Source: Setophaga petechia
Lineage: Eukaryota; Chordata; Aves; Passeriformes; Parulidae
Direction of reading: 5' to 3'
NCBI GenBank assembly: GCA_024362935.1
Contig: JANCRA010000010.1
Location: 6,316,501-6,380,500, forward strand
Length of the DNA stretch: 64,000 nucleotides
Position 1 is the first letter of the stretch. Every line of letters begins with the position of its first letter. Positions 1-11,819 of the stretch are shown here, one piece after another. The translations under genes were made by a program, and so were the position numbers. The notes below the pieces were generated by a model. The model saw only the letters and a program-made list of their open reading frames with translations. It did no database searches and was not told the DNA's origin.

Positions 1-108
1 TATGAGTATTTTCTCCAAGTCTTCTATCCTCATATAAGGGAAGTGCTCCAAATCCTTACAGATTTATAACGGACCATAATAGAGAGCTTACAAACATCAC
101 AATGAAAA

Positions 109-139
<31 letters not shown>

Positions 140-148
140 CAGAGAGAC

Positions 149-182
<34 letters not shown>

Positions 183-282
183 CCAGTTGTATTTGAACTC
201 TTCCCTGGCATCAGAGACTGCAACAAGAAAGAGGCTGTGCCCTGCAGGGAGCACCGAGGCTCTCAGGGAAAGGAGCACTCAC
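1..282 (-). other. Start of the intron downstream of exon A
   Basis: This is the first 282 bases of the intron following exon A, beginning with the GTGAGT donor at 277-282. It contains the (GA)n simple repeat at 108-182 and nothing else I recognise. Confidence 0.85.
108..182. repeat. (GA)n / GACA simple repeat
   Basis: An uninterrupted purine run of GA units is broken only by four evenly spaced C substitutions (GACAGA). On the transcribed-sense strand it is a CU-rich run beginning about 100 bases after the exon A donor. It produces spurious open frames on both strands made of Arg-Glu or Ser-Leu repeats. Confidence 0.95.
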
Positions 283-407
283 CTTCAGGATTTCTCCATC
301 AGCATAGAGCACGTACATGGTCACCTCGATGTTCTTCTGCACGCTTTTGCCGCCCCTCTCAAAGTCCCCCTTCTCCAGGGTCAGGTACAGGTCATTCCTG
401 ATGTCAC
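283..407 (-). CDS. DOCK3: DOCK3 exon A (start of DHR-1), last exon in window
   Basis: This 125-base exon supplies two bases of a glycine codon and then 41 residues, DIRNDLYLTLEKGDFERGGK followed by SVQKNIEVTMYVLYADGEIL and K. The acceptor is CCCTGCAG|GT and the donor is AAG|GTGAGT. It encodes the first strands of DHR-1, the C2-like domain with which DOCK proteins bind PIP3 at membranes. RNDLYLTLEKGDFERGG is the DOCK3 form. DOCK4 has RNDLYITIERGEFEKGG as remembered, so this exon is the best evidence for the paralogue. A (GA)n tract about 100 bases away forms a pyrimidine run in the downstream intron of the transcript. The rest of DHR-1 lies outside the window. Confidence 0.96.
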
Positions 408-2838
408 CTGCAGGGACACAGGGGGCCACAGCCTTCAACTCCAGGGGACACCAGGGCTGTCCCAGCTCCACTCTCACATCCTTCCCTGTGTTCTGCAAGA
501 CGATGGCTGATGCCCGAATCATTCCAAGCAAGTTAATTGTTAATAAGGATGAACAGTTTAATATCAGTGCACAAAACCATTGTTAGTAATGCCTTTAATA
601 ATGTGAACTCAGGATCAATACTGGTTTTAATTATGTAAGTGGGGAAGGGAAAAAAAACCTCTTACTGCTATTCTGTGCCTTGTTAGCTGAGCTGGAAGTG
701 TCAGGCTGAGCCTGACAAAACATCCTTAGCTTCAGACTTCCTATTTCCAATATATTTTACAAAAAATAAGTATTTTTGTGATGATCAGAATAATGTTATG
801 TTGTTAGCCTTTCAAGCATTTTCTGTATTTTCATAATTTCCTTTTATCATAACAAAATAAAAGCAGCTTTTTTGGGAACCTGATCACAATTCAGCTCAGA
901 TGGATTAGAAAGGAATTATAAATGTAATTTTTGCTAGATTTTTGGCTGGCCTCTGGTATCCATATGCATGGCTATAAGAAAGCAGGCAGTATGGACACTT
1001 GCCAGCTTCTCACTACGTCATTTTCAGGAGCTTTCAGACCAAATTACTATATTCAGAAATAGAAATGCTTGTGTCTCAGCATCTTGTTATCCTGATTTTC
1101 ACAGACTCTAGCTCACTTGGTTTGGTTTTATTTTAGAATCTGATTTGGGAAACTGCTTTCAAAACTAATGTGCTCAATTCTGCAGCCTACACCAGAAGGA
1201 CAGCAGGTATCACCTGTTTTTCTGTAAGACTGAGTTACTGTCACCATTTTATGATGGTTCACACTTAACATTCCTTTTTATCCACTTGCCAGAAAGGCAA
1301 ACATACTAAAGGGCAACATATAAAAATACCAAAACCAAACAAATAAAAAAATTCAAACCCTTTCAAGGCAAGTATTTTGTTAATCAGCCCCAAGACACTA
1401 AATAATGAAGTAATGGAACAAAGCAGAAACTCCTTCAATGTCTGGCTTCTTCCATTTGGAGAAACTGATGCAGTTAAATCTCTGTATTAATCAGAAGCAC
1501 AATGAAATAAGGCAGCATTTGCTTTCAGGCACTGAGGGACATCCTTTTGTGCCCCTCAAAGCAGCACTTCAAATTCTTCCTGAAGTCTAAAACCCCACAG
1601 AACTTGTTCCTTAATCTGCTGTAGGGACAAACAATAGAAGCTCTCAGTCCTGCCTTTGCTTTCAGTTTTATTCTGGAGATAAGGACACCTCTTTCAGCAT
1701 GGAAAATCCAGCTCTGTGGCTGCAGCCAGTGTTTCCTGCTGGGAGCTCTCTGTGAATGGCAATCTGTGTGCAGAATCTGCTCCTTTTTCCTGCAGGGTCA
1801 GTGCTGGGAACACCTCCCAGCAGAGGCTGAGCTGCCAGGGGGCATCAGCAGGGAAAAGATGACAGCAAGAGCTTGGTGAAAGACCTGGGAGATTGGATCT
1901 GCTCTGCCTTACCAAAGCACAGCATCAAATGCAACAATCCACAGGCCACAATACAGAAAATTATCCTGGGGATCAAAATCAAGCAGAGATACCTCTATCC
2001 AGATTATGGGATAGTAAGGAAATACAAAATTCATCACAAAATATGCTTTAAGTTGAGTCTTTTGCTTTGAAAATCCTCCTGCTTAACAGACTCCATCCCT
2101 TTCAGTGGTTTGCTCAATTAAGAAAAAAGTTTCAATTTGTATGCTGTAAATCTTAATAGAAATTAATTGTGCTCACTATAATTAGCATTTTGGAGCTCCC
2201 TACTTATGACTTCTTTTCTGGAAGGCAGTCTGGCTACACAAAGTCCAATGTTAGATAGCAAATCATTTTCCAGCCTAAATTAAAGGCAGTATTTGGTTAT
2301 ATATAGCATCTTATCTTCTATTAAGCTTAACAGGAGGGATATTACTCCACTAATTAAAAAAAATGCCTTTGGGGTGGGGTGTACAGGGATCTTAAAACCA
2401 GTGGATTTGCATAAAAATTAAGGGAAAAGATGGGAAAATGTATTATAGTGAAATGCAACGGTGTATCTTCTCTTGTAAAAATAGTCTATTGGCTCTTCAA
2501 AAACTAAAAAAGGTCACTACATACAGTACAAACAGGAAGTAAATGTATCTAACAAAGACAAAAGCAGTTAACCATCAGGTAGGGTGATTATTTTGGTAGA
2601 AATCACCTTCCTACAAGGAGCAATCTCCTTTTCCTAACATATGAGTTGACCTGAAGCCTCACAAGCCCTTTGTTCTTCTCCATTTGCTTGTGGTTTTGGG
2701 GGATTTGAGCTCTGCTACCCCAGTGGGTGCCACAGAGCCCAGAACAAGTGCTTGGGCACAGAGCAGCTCATTGCAGCCTCTGCTCTGGGTGTGCAGGGCC
2801 AGAGAGAAAGCTCAGCCCCACGTGGGGCTGGGCACACA

Positions 2839-2936
2839 GGGACACCTGAGGGACACCTGAGGGACACCTGAGGGACACCTGAGGGACACCTGAGGGACAC
2901 CTGAGGGACACCTGAGGGACACCTGAGGGACACCTG
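2839..2936. repeat. 11-bp minisatellite, about 9 copies
   Basis: Nine head-to-tail copies of GGGACACCTGA, the last ending in GG. They are essentially identical, which implies recent expansion or homogenisation. Each copy contains the E-box CACCTG. The unit length is not a multiple of three, so all frames stay open and give repetitive peptides that are not real proteins. It shares the 10-mer GGACACCTGA with the unrelated-looking array beside exon G. Confidence 0.97.
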
Positions 2937-5900
2937 GCACAGCACAGCCCCACGATGGCACCAGCAGGGCCAGGAGTGGCCTGGGCAGCTCCAGCCCCAC
3001 TGACTGTGAGTGCCTGGGCTGGGCCAGATGAATTCCACTGCAAAGAGACAAACAATGAACTTGCTCAGGGTGTCAGACTGTTCATGCACATGGCTGCACA
3101 AACAGCCCTGTGCCTCTGACAGCAAATCCTGCACTCTGGGGCACAGCCAGGCTGGCACCTCAGCCTGCAGCACAGAGCCCCAGGCCTTCCCAAACACAGA
3201 GCACAGACCTGGGTGAGCCGGGGCCTCCCAGCAGGAATAAAAATGCTCCAAGGCCAGTGGGCCATGGGTATTTATAGAGCAGAGCCTGCTGATGGCATTT
3301 TAAGCTGAGGTCTCTGTGCTGGATGGCTGTCAGGGTGAACTGAAAACATCAGAGTTTTCAGAATGGGATTTGTTTCAAAACTCAGCTCTCTACAAAAGTT
3401 TTCCAGTTAAAAACAGAAGTAAACTTCTTTTTAGCACAATCCATGCACTTTTTATACACATGGTTACTGACATTAATTCCATATCAAATGCCTTGAAAGA
3501 CAGTATTTTCCATGATAATATAAAAAAATAATTTTCTGATATTTTTGGGGCTCTTTCTTTATCAATTCCCTTCACCTTTATTGGGGTTTTGTTTGTATGT
3601 TTTAACCTATCTACAAGGCCCAATGTCCAACATGCCATTGTTTAAATTATAAATCATAAATTATAGCTTGGGGGGACTCACTTGCATTGACCTGAAACTA
3701 TTTTCATGGTAACGGGGGCAAAAAGGAGAGGTGGAAAAGGCTACATGAACCAAATATTGATTTTGCATTTGCAGTATAAAGGAATGTACTGGAAGACTTC
3801 CAAATAGTTATTTATCATTTTCAAGACTTAATAACCTGAGGCAGCCCAACAGCCATTCCTTGTCCAGTCTCCAGCAGAAGAAATGGGAATTTATCCTGAC
3901 AGGGTGTGCAGGTTTTCCACTGAAAGATTGACCAGTTACTTGTACTGCAAAATAGTAACAATTTACAGGAACTGCCTGCATTCAATCAAACTCTTTTTAT
4001 TCAGAGAGCCTAAGGATTTTGGTCCCTAAGGACAGGAATGGTCCCTGTTTTGTGCAGAAGAATACTATATCAAAAAAGGGTATGTAATTTACCGAAGTTT
4101 CTGCAGGAGAAAGAGACACAAATTTCTGGTCTCTCAATTCTAACAACTTCTTTTTCTGAGCTTGTGACTCTGTGGGCCTGTAATATATCTCTGCAAGCTG
4201 GGGAAAAGTGGCAGCTCCCAGAAGTCTGCATGTGTAGGTCTAGTTTCAACTAAGTAAAATAGCTATTTATCCAGAGAATATTGGATTTTTTTAAGGTGAA
4301 GGTTTGATCTTTAACAATTTAGGCAGCCAAGGAAAAAAAAATTCAGAATATTAGTGTTTAGGTCTATTTTTATCAAATTGCTGCACTGGTCCTATTCACT
4401 TAGGCCCCACACTGTGATGCACTGTCTGCTCCACTCTGTAACACCCCTGGGTTTGGCATCTCTTCAGAAATTGTGGCACTTCACAGAAGAGTGAATGGGC
4501 AAGAAAGATAGTCAGAGTCTCTTGCACAATGGCTTCTGAAGAAAACCCAAACCTGTGCATTTATGTTCTGTCCATAAATGAACAACCAGAGCCAATCAGC
4601 ATCACCCCAGTGACCTGAGCCAAGTTACAGCAGCTCCAGCTGAGGACCTGGGCCAGCAAGGAAAGGCTTTGAAGCAAAGCACAAAGTGCAGAGGATTTGT
4701 GTTCTTGTGCAGGTTACCTATCACATGTTCTGGCTCTGTTTGTTTGAGCTCCCTGCAGGGGAACTGCTCTGCTGAGCCTCTCCCATTACCCTGCACATTC
4801 CCCCTCTGCATGGGAAGCATTCCCTCTCTTCCCAGGAGCTGCTGCTTTGGAGGGGCCTTCAGATCTCAAACTCCACCCTCAGCTGGAGGTGCAGCTGCCT
4901 CCAGTGCCAGCCCACAGCCCCCTGTGAAGGGCAGGGACTGCAGCACAGCTGGGGCTGACAGGAGCAGCTCTGTGCTCATCTCATCACTCCAAACCAAAGG
5001 GACAAAGTGGCCAAGGGTCCTGGGAAGGGTCTCCAGCACCCCTGTCCTGCTTTCTGGCTGCCCCTCAGGACCTGTTCCCCCCATGTGTGGCTCTCCTGGT
5101 TTCACAGTGCCACCCCTCTGCAGTGTCCCCACTGCCCCACTGCACAGTCCTGCTCTGGGGATCACATCCCATCCTTCCAGCAGCTCGTTTCTCTGGCCCC
5201 TCACCAGCCAGGCAGCAGGCTTTTTTTAAGGCCTATATTCTTGAAATAGTTACAGGGAGCAACTATTAACATAATTGTGAGCAATATTACAGCAACAAGG
5301 GGAAACAAAGCTTTTATCTGCTGCCTCTATGGCAAATTAAATTAGCTTTTTTTTCTCTAAAGAGAACATTATGCAAGTTTAACTCCGTGTGCTTCTCCAG
5401 CTTTCACTGAGCAGAACACAATTGTTTCAAAGAAAAGGGACAAGCAATACTTATTAGGTTATTTGCTACCCATTGTTTGACTTCTATGTATAGGAAAGAA
5501 TTTATACAATGCCCTTTTCAAATGCAGTGATTTCTCTGGAATAGTTGCCTTTCAGTAGTAGGAAGTTGTTTTTTTAATGCTATTTGTCTCTACCAATTTT
5601 CCATTTCCACAAGTTTATTTATGACAATACCACTTTTTATTCTCTGTAGACACTTTTTGGTGATAATTATTACATAATTATGGCTTTTGGTCTTATTAAC
5701 ACTCTTGCCATGAACATTCTGAGAATGGCTGATGGATTTTACCATGTCCTTTCCTCAATGCATTTTTGCCATGACTTTGTGCTCACTGACTGAACAGATG
5801 CTGAGATGCTTCTCACCTGTTTCTCACTGATCCTCCTGTCACAGTTCCTAAATTTGCCTGAAACCCTGTGGTATGAAGGGAGACAAAGGCTCCACCTCCC

Positions 5901-7962
5901 TGTTACCAGAGCTTCCCTGTGATGTTATGATTCGCTGTCTTTATCAATCCCAACATTCCATGGAAGATATGAAAATGGGAAAAAAGCAAGCAAAAAGCAG
6001 ACATTACACAGAAAAGCAGAAACTTACACCCAACAATCTTCATCTCTGCATCAGAAACAAAGGGGAGAGAATAAAGGGAAAGGAACAGGAGAGAAGCCAG
6101 GAAATTAAGACAAGGAGAGAGAAAAAAGAGAAAGAAACATCACTCACGAGTCGGAGATGAAGCATGCACTTTTCATCACAGGATCAAGGGAAAAGACAGA
6201 ACACTCATCAGCAATGGGCAAGGGCAGGGATGTCCTTGGGGGACTGACAAACACCAAGCCTGTGCAACAGAGTTCTGCTCAGCAAGTCCTGCACAAAGCC
6301 CAGCTGCAATCCCCAGGGAGCAGCACAGGCCTCACTGCTCTCAGCTCTGGGAAAGGTAAAAGTGGCACCATCAGATGCATGGCCTTAAACCCAGGAGCAA
6401 TTTAAAAAAGGAGTTAAAAAAAAAAAAAAATCAAACTACAAACGAACAAAACCCCACCATAACTTCTTCAGGAGGCTGGTTTGACCAAATCCCCTCTGAT
6501 TGCACCAAAAAAGATAACTGAAGTCTTCGTGATGCTCTTGTCAGATCACAACACAGCAGGAAACAAAGAACATTTTATCTTTACAAAAGAAGGCAGGAAG
6601 GGTTGTTTTGTACAATATTAAGCTTGTTCTGCATAACCATGCAAGATACAAACCCATCAAGCAACAGTTTCACTTTGTTTCTCAATGATGACCAGCTACC
6701 ACTGATGTTTCTCCTATCTGAGGGACAGAAAAAGAGGGCTTGATACAGGGAGCTAATGCTACAGCTTGGAAAACTAGAAGGGACAGGAAAACAGTAATGA
6801 GACACAGCTACAAAATTTTAATAGTTAAGATGTGCACATGTGAGAGGATTTCCTGTTAAAAAACAAAATGAAAACGTTCAAACCTATAACAAAAAGAATT
6901 AAGTTGAAAACCTAGAGCTATTTACTTCTTTAAAAACAAATTTCTTGGTTCAGCAGAATGATCACTGCTTTTTTTACAAGCACCAGGTGACACAGCCTTT
7001 ATTAATTTATTAATAAAAAACATTTTTAAACCACGCTGTCCTGAAAAATCTGTATCCACTTGCAAAATACAAGTCATGAAGTTTCTGTGCTGTTTTCTGG
7101 AAGAGGAAACCCTGTGTTTAATGACAAACAGTTCTGAAGCAAAGCAAGAAGAGCTGGTTTGACAAAGACTGTTAAAGCAGCAGACACAGCTGAGAACTGC
7201 TCATGTGCATGACAGGCTTCTGTCCTTGGTTAGGGGTTTTTGTTTCTCTTGTTTTGGTCATGTCTGTCCCCAGTGAATTATTTTTCAGCTTTAGACAATA
7301 CCTGTAAAGCTAAAGAAGAATGTTTGAGCCTGGCTGCAGAAACATAAGCACAAAGTCTACTGACAGACATTGCTCATGCAGCTGAGCTCTACCCTGGATG
7401 TCAGGCACACTCCAACCCCAACTGCATCTGTTGTGTTAAAAACAAACAACAGGCAAATACCTGCTGCCACCTGAGCACATCAAACATTCTTGGAGTTCTA
7501 AAAAACCCTGATTAGTAATTAGACTGAACACTGTTTGCTGCATCAGTGGAGTTCCATTGCATTTCCATCTCCTCATTTTCCAGAGATTTCATTATTCTGG
7601 GGAATACCCAAGGTAATGAAAGCCTTTGTCTGGAGCCCCATTTATGACTGTCCCTCTCTTCAGAGCTCTGGCAATGTCCTCATGTATAACTACAGTGAAA
7701 GTGGATTCACACTTCCTCAACTGCTTTGCTTTTCTTCCTTGGTGTGTACAGACATGGACAAGCTGCCTTTCCTCACTAATAGAAGCATTATTCCCACAAG
7801 GCCTAAAGCTTTGCCTCTAAACTCAATATATGAAAACTTCTTATGGCACACCTGGAATCAAGGAGGAGTTCTGTGCCCAGACCCTCTAGAGAGGTAGGAA
7901 GCATTTAATAGCAGAATGTTGATCCTTTTACACATTTGCTTCTATCCATCAGCATTTTGAGC

Positions 7963-7996
<34 letters not shown>

Positions 7997-7999
7997 ATA
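7963..7999. repeat. (TA)n(TG)n microsatellite
   Basis: Alternating AT units are followed directly by GT units in a continuous purine-pyrimidine alternation. It is an ordinary intronic microsatellite and probably polymorphic. Confidence 0.95.
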
Positions 8000-9549
8000 A
8001 ATGTATGAGTCCAATTCCAAACACATTATTATCTTAAAACCCCAGTGTCTTCTCCAAAAAGAACTGTGGTTCTCACAAAGAGAATATGGAAATTTGGATT
8101 AGCTGCAGTGAACAGAGAATTTTAAAAGCTTAGGGTGAGAGCACCTTTAGTATGAGCACTGCTGACCTGTTTGCTGCAGCCCTGGCCCAAAGCAGAACAG
8201 GGGACACTCTGTGCACATGCAGAGGGGCCAGGGCCCAAAGAACAATAAAAAGGTTACTGAGGGGAGCACTGAGGACACAAAACTGTTCCTTCAGCTTCAG
8301 GGGCCTGAAGCACCTGAGGTACAGCTTTATCTACAGAAATGCAGGATCAAGCAGTTCTTGCAGGAGAATCAATTCCCTTGCACAGGTGTGTAAGTGTGAC
8401 ACATCCAGCTGTGATCTCAATTACAGCAGATCACCTTGCAGCTGCTGTGTCTGTACATCAGCCTGCAATAATTCATCTTTTCCCTATTTGATTGCTTTGG
8501 GTTATGCCTGGAACTGCTATGAGGTCATTAGGAACAAAAACTTATAATTTGCTTTATAGCCCACATCCTCTGCTGCTCTATTACCACTATTTTCAAGCTC
8601 ATTAGTAAATACACACATGTTGTTCTGAATCCTTTGACTCTTTAGTTTCTAGAAAGGCTTCCCACCTACTCCCTATTTTATTGTGGTTTCTGAACAGCTC
8701 CCATAATGAGGCTACAACTACTTCTGGTACCGATGTCTCACTGCAGCCTTTGGAGTAATAAAATCTAATGCTTTTCCCATTATGCTTTCATCAAATCTCC
8801 CATGTCTGTAAAGTCATCCTTGGGCTTGCTCATCACAGCAATGAAAGCAATGAAGTAATAGTTCAAATGCTACTAATTAGCAAACCCATTTCTTACCACA
8901 CTGCAGAAGTCAGGCCACTGTAACACCAGGTTTTATGTGGCTGCATGACTGCCCACATTCTGGGCCCTTCTCTAAATGAACTCTTGGCTGTGCTGGGGCT
9001 GCCAAGCCAAGAAGCCTCTGCTGCTGCTGCTCCAGAGGTGAGGAGCAGAGCAAGCACAGCAGGGCTGCAGCCCAGACAGTGCATGGACCAGCTCTCTGTG
9101 AGCCCAGAGGGAAAACCCAACCAGGTCTGCACCTCCTCTGCTTCTCATTACAAAAGGATCACACAAACTCAAAAACATCAAGGTTGCAAAGTGGAAACTC
9201 ATTTTTTCCCGGGTTTGGATTGTTGGGAAGAAGAAATTTCATGCATTTAAAAAGAAACATCTCTATACTGAGGGTAACAAAGGGATATTAGCTGGCAGGG
9301 GTTGTGGGGAATATCAGAGCAATCCTTCCAGATCCCCTTCTATCCACATGGTTTTAACCCTTCCCATCACTGCAATGTCTGTTCCTGACAATGTTTTAGC
9401 ATTTGCCTCCCCAGATCTGGCATTTACTGCTAAATGAGACAACTCTGTTACAAACCCCACTCAAGTAAAGTGCCCATCCCAGCTGCATTCCACTGGGAGA
9501 GTATGAGGAAAGAATAAGCAGTATTTTAGCTTGGAGCTGCTGTGTTTAC

Positions 9550-9675
9550 CTGGCATTATAACATCAGGAAATCCCAGCTTCCTGGTGACAGAAACACCTC
9601 TGTTAAAGATCATGGGGTTTTCCCTTCGGATCTGCTCCATGTCACCTCGAAGAAGCTGAAGAGATATTATAAGTC
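9550..9675 (-). CDS. DOCK3: DOCK3 exon B
   Basis: This 126-base exon completes the glycine codon and encodes 41 residues. It begins LIISLQLLRGDMEQIRRENP and ends TRKLGFPDVIMP, with the first base of a glycine codon shared with exon A. It is bounded by CCCCCAG|GA and CCAG|GTAAAC. The sequence matches DOCK3, with L for F in QLLRGD and VSVTRK for LAITRK. This is the segment immediately before the DHR-1/C2 domain, where the LGFPDVIMPG turn leads into the first DHR-1 strand. The codons are moderately A/T-rich. Confidence 0.95.
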
Positions 9676-11730
9676 CTGGGGGAAAAAACCAAAGAGGTTC
9701 ATTGTTTCTGACCTAAGAATTAGATTCTGTGTGTACAAAGCATGCAGGTAAACTAATGTTTTGCTCCACAGTTAATTTAATACAAAATATAAACACAGAT
9801 TTCTTTTCTCCCTTGGAGTAATTGAAAATTGAAATGAAGGAAACAAAACTGTTATAAGGGATCAGTTAAGAACACAGAATTACATTAAAATACAACTCCT
9901 GACAGTCAGAATACTTAATTTTGCAGACATGTCCTGGGTACAGAAAGTACTCCCATTATTTCTTTTCCTCACATGCAGCAGGTTATGACACCTCTGTCTG
10001 AGGGACCACCAACCACACAAAGCTCTGCAACATCTCTAAAGCACCTTTAATTTTGCTTTATACCATGAAAAAATGTAAGTCTCAAAGTGTATCTTTTCCA
10101 CTCATTTCTTTAACTGCTTCATAGAGGGCTGATGATTTTAATGAAATTCCCAGCAGTTCCTCAACATGTTTCAGGAGTGCCAACTGGCCAAACTGACTTC
10201 AGCAACCAGCTCTGTGATTCAGTGGATCATCTGAACTAGCAATAATTCCTCACTTAATCTCAGTCCAGCTGTTTTCTCTACCTGCTTTGAATTTACAACA
10301 TAGGAGAGCGTGCTGGTAAAATGATGGAGTCCAGCATTACCATATGAAAAAATACCAGGATTGAGCTCAGCCATTCAAGCCCAGTCCCATTTGCTGAGCA
10401 CACACTACCAGCTCCACACATCCACAAGAATTACCTGCACAGAGCAATTTTCCACATTCTTCATCTCCTCCAGTGTCACTTGGTCAGGAGTTCTTTCTGT
10501 GCTCTCTGTTCACTGCCCAGAACAACACCCACCAAACCAGACCCTGCCTTGGGTGCACATTTCTGCACAAGCCAAAGTCAGGCTCCTTGCTAAGCTCAAT
10601 ATCTGGGCTTTGTGACCAATATTTAGTCACCATCTTCTCAGACAAGTTACCAGGGAAACAAAACCAGGAGTATCATGTACCTCCCACCCCCTTCCTGCCT
10701 TCTCCCCCTGAAATCATTTTCAGGCCTGTTGTTTGGCTTCAGTCAAATTTGGCAAATAAGCAGATACCCTGATTACATGAAGATTGTATATATTTCATGA
10801 ATACTGGGAGTTGGGATTAAAAAATGAGGATAAAGCCTTAAAATGAAGGAAAAGAGAGGCCAACCAGCCAGCTGGACAGTCAGAATATATGTACTCAAAA
10901 GCTGCCAAAACATGGACTTGCAACTGCCCAGCTGGGTAGGCAGGAGAGCAGTGCAGGGAAAACACCCAAGGCCTCTGAATACCATGGATGAGGGTGTCTG
11001 GGGTACAGAGGGTTTCACAGCACACAAGAGACATGTTCATTAGAAATTAGCCTTGGCTATTTTTGCCACTTAGAGGAAACCTTGTTCATTTTATATCCTT
11101 GATTGCTATTAAAAAACAAACCAATGAAAATAAATCTTAAAAATTCCAGTATACAAGGAGTGGAGCAAATCTGGAAGTTCAGATATGTTGCTCAAGTTTT
11201 CAAAGTTATAAAGAATTTAGGAAGATCTTTAAATAATGACAAGTGGATAACTTTAACTGTAACAGAAGGAGCAGCAGGGAATGAAACCAGCTTTGCACAC
11301 AGTAAAATTCCATATCTGCAAAATGTTTTATTTGCTTATTGTTGTGTTTAATCTCTTCTATGGGAGTGTGCACTGCATATTCCACTAGTGTCTCAATATG
11401 CAAACAAGTAAAATTAAGACAAATTCAGTCCTTGGACATCAGCATGATTCAGGCACTTGGTAATGAGTGCAGAACTGGCTGTAATGAAGCTGCACTGTGC
11501 CCTATCAGCTGCTGCACTGGGACTGGGAGAGCAGTGAGATCTCTGAATTAGCAACTGCATACATCATTACATGAGGTAAACAGATAAGACAGGCTTTGCT
11601 TTCCCTATTTATCTGTCATTAGCTACGAAAGGAAAACCCCACATCTCAGTGCATCTCTCTGCTACAAACCATCAGCAGTTTGCCAGAGGAGGTGCTCAGC
11701 TGTGGCTCTGCCAAGCCCAGAGGTATTTAC
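9676..11730 (-). other. Intron between exons C and B
   Basis: This intron is about 2.1 kb, from donor GTAAAT (11725-11730) to acceptor CAG (9676-9678). I see no repeat family, RNA gene or additional exon in it. Confidence 0.8.
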
Positions 11731-11819
11731 CATAGTTGGAGCTGGGGGCCGTGTACTTGGTGCTGGACTTGCGGATGATGTTCTCGTGGATCTGGCACCA
11801 CTCGTTTTCATTGGTACAC
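11731..11819 (-). CDS. DOCK3: DOCK3 exon C
   Basis: This 89-base exon completes the threonine codon (AC|G) and encodes 29 residues beginning CTNENEWCQIHENIIRKSST, ending with the first base of a glycine codon. The acceptor is ATTCCAG|G and the donor is TATG|GTAAAT. The match to DOCK3 is clear: CNNESEWSQIHENIIRKSSA in mammals as remembered. Several substitutions fall in the linker KYTAPSSNYG, which is a variable loop in the family. DOCK4 reads differently after ENIIKKLNARYN, which supports DOCK3. Confidence 0.93.

Larger units (their letters stand above)
408..9549 (-). other. Intron between exons B and A
   Basis: This intron is about 9.1 kb. It holds the 11-bp minisatellite at 2839-2936 and a TA/TG repeat near 7963. 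A more C/G-rich stretch at about 4600-5220 carries a 186-codon open frame on the plus strand that I do not recognise as coding. A 15-base A run lies near 6416. The remainder is ordinary A/T-rich intron with no exon, RNA gene or repeat that I can identify. Confidence 0.8.

Noticed and set aside
30..401. Open frames with Arg-Glu or Ser-Leu repeats
   Set aside because: They are translations of the (GA)n simple repeat.
4669..5229. Plus-strand open frame of 186 codons
   Set aside because: It sits in a C/G-richer part of an intron, where stop codons are rarer. The peptide has no recognisable domain, the opposite strand is also partly open, and no splice context was found.
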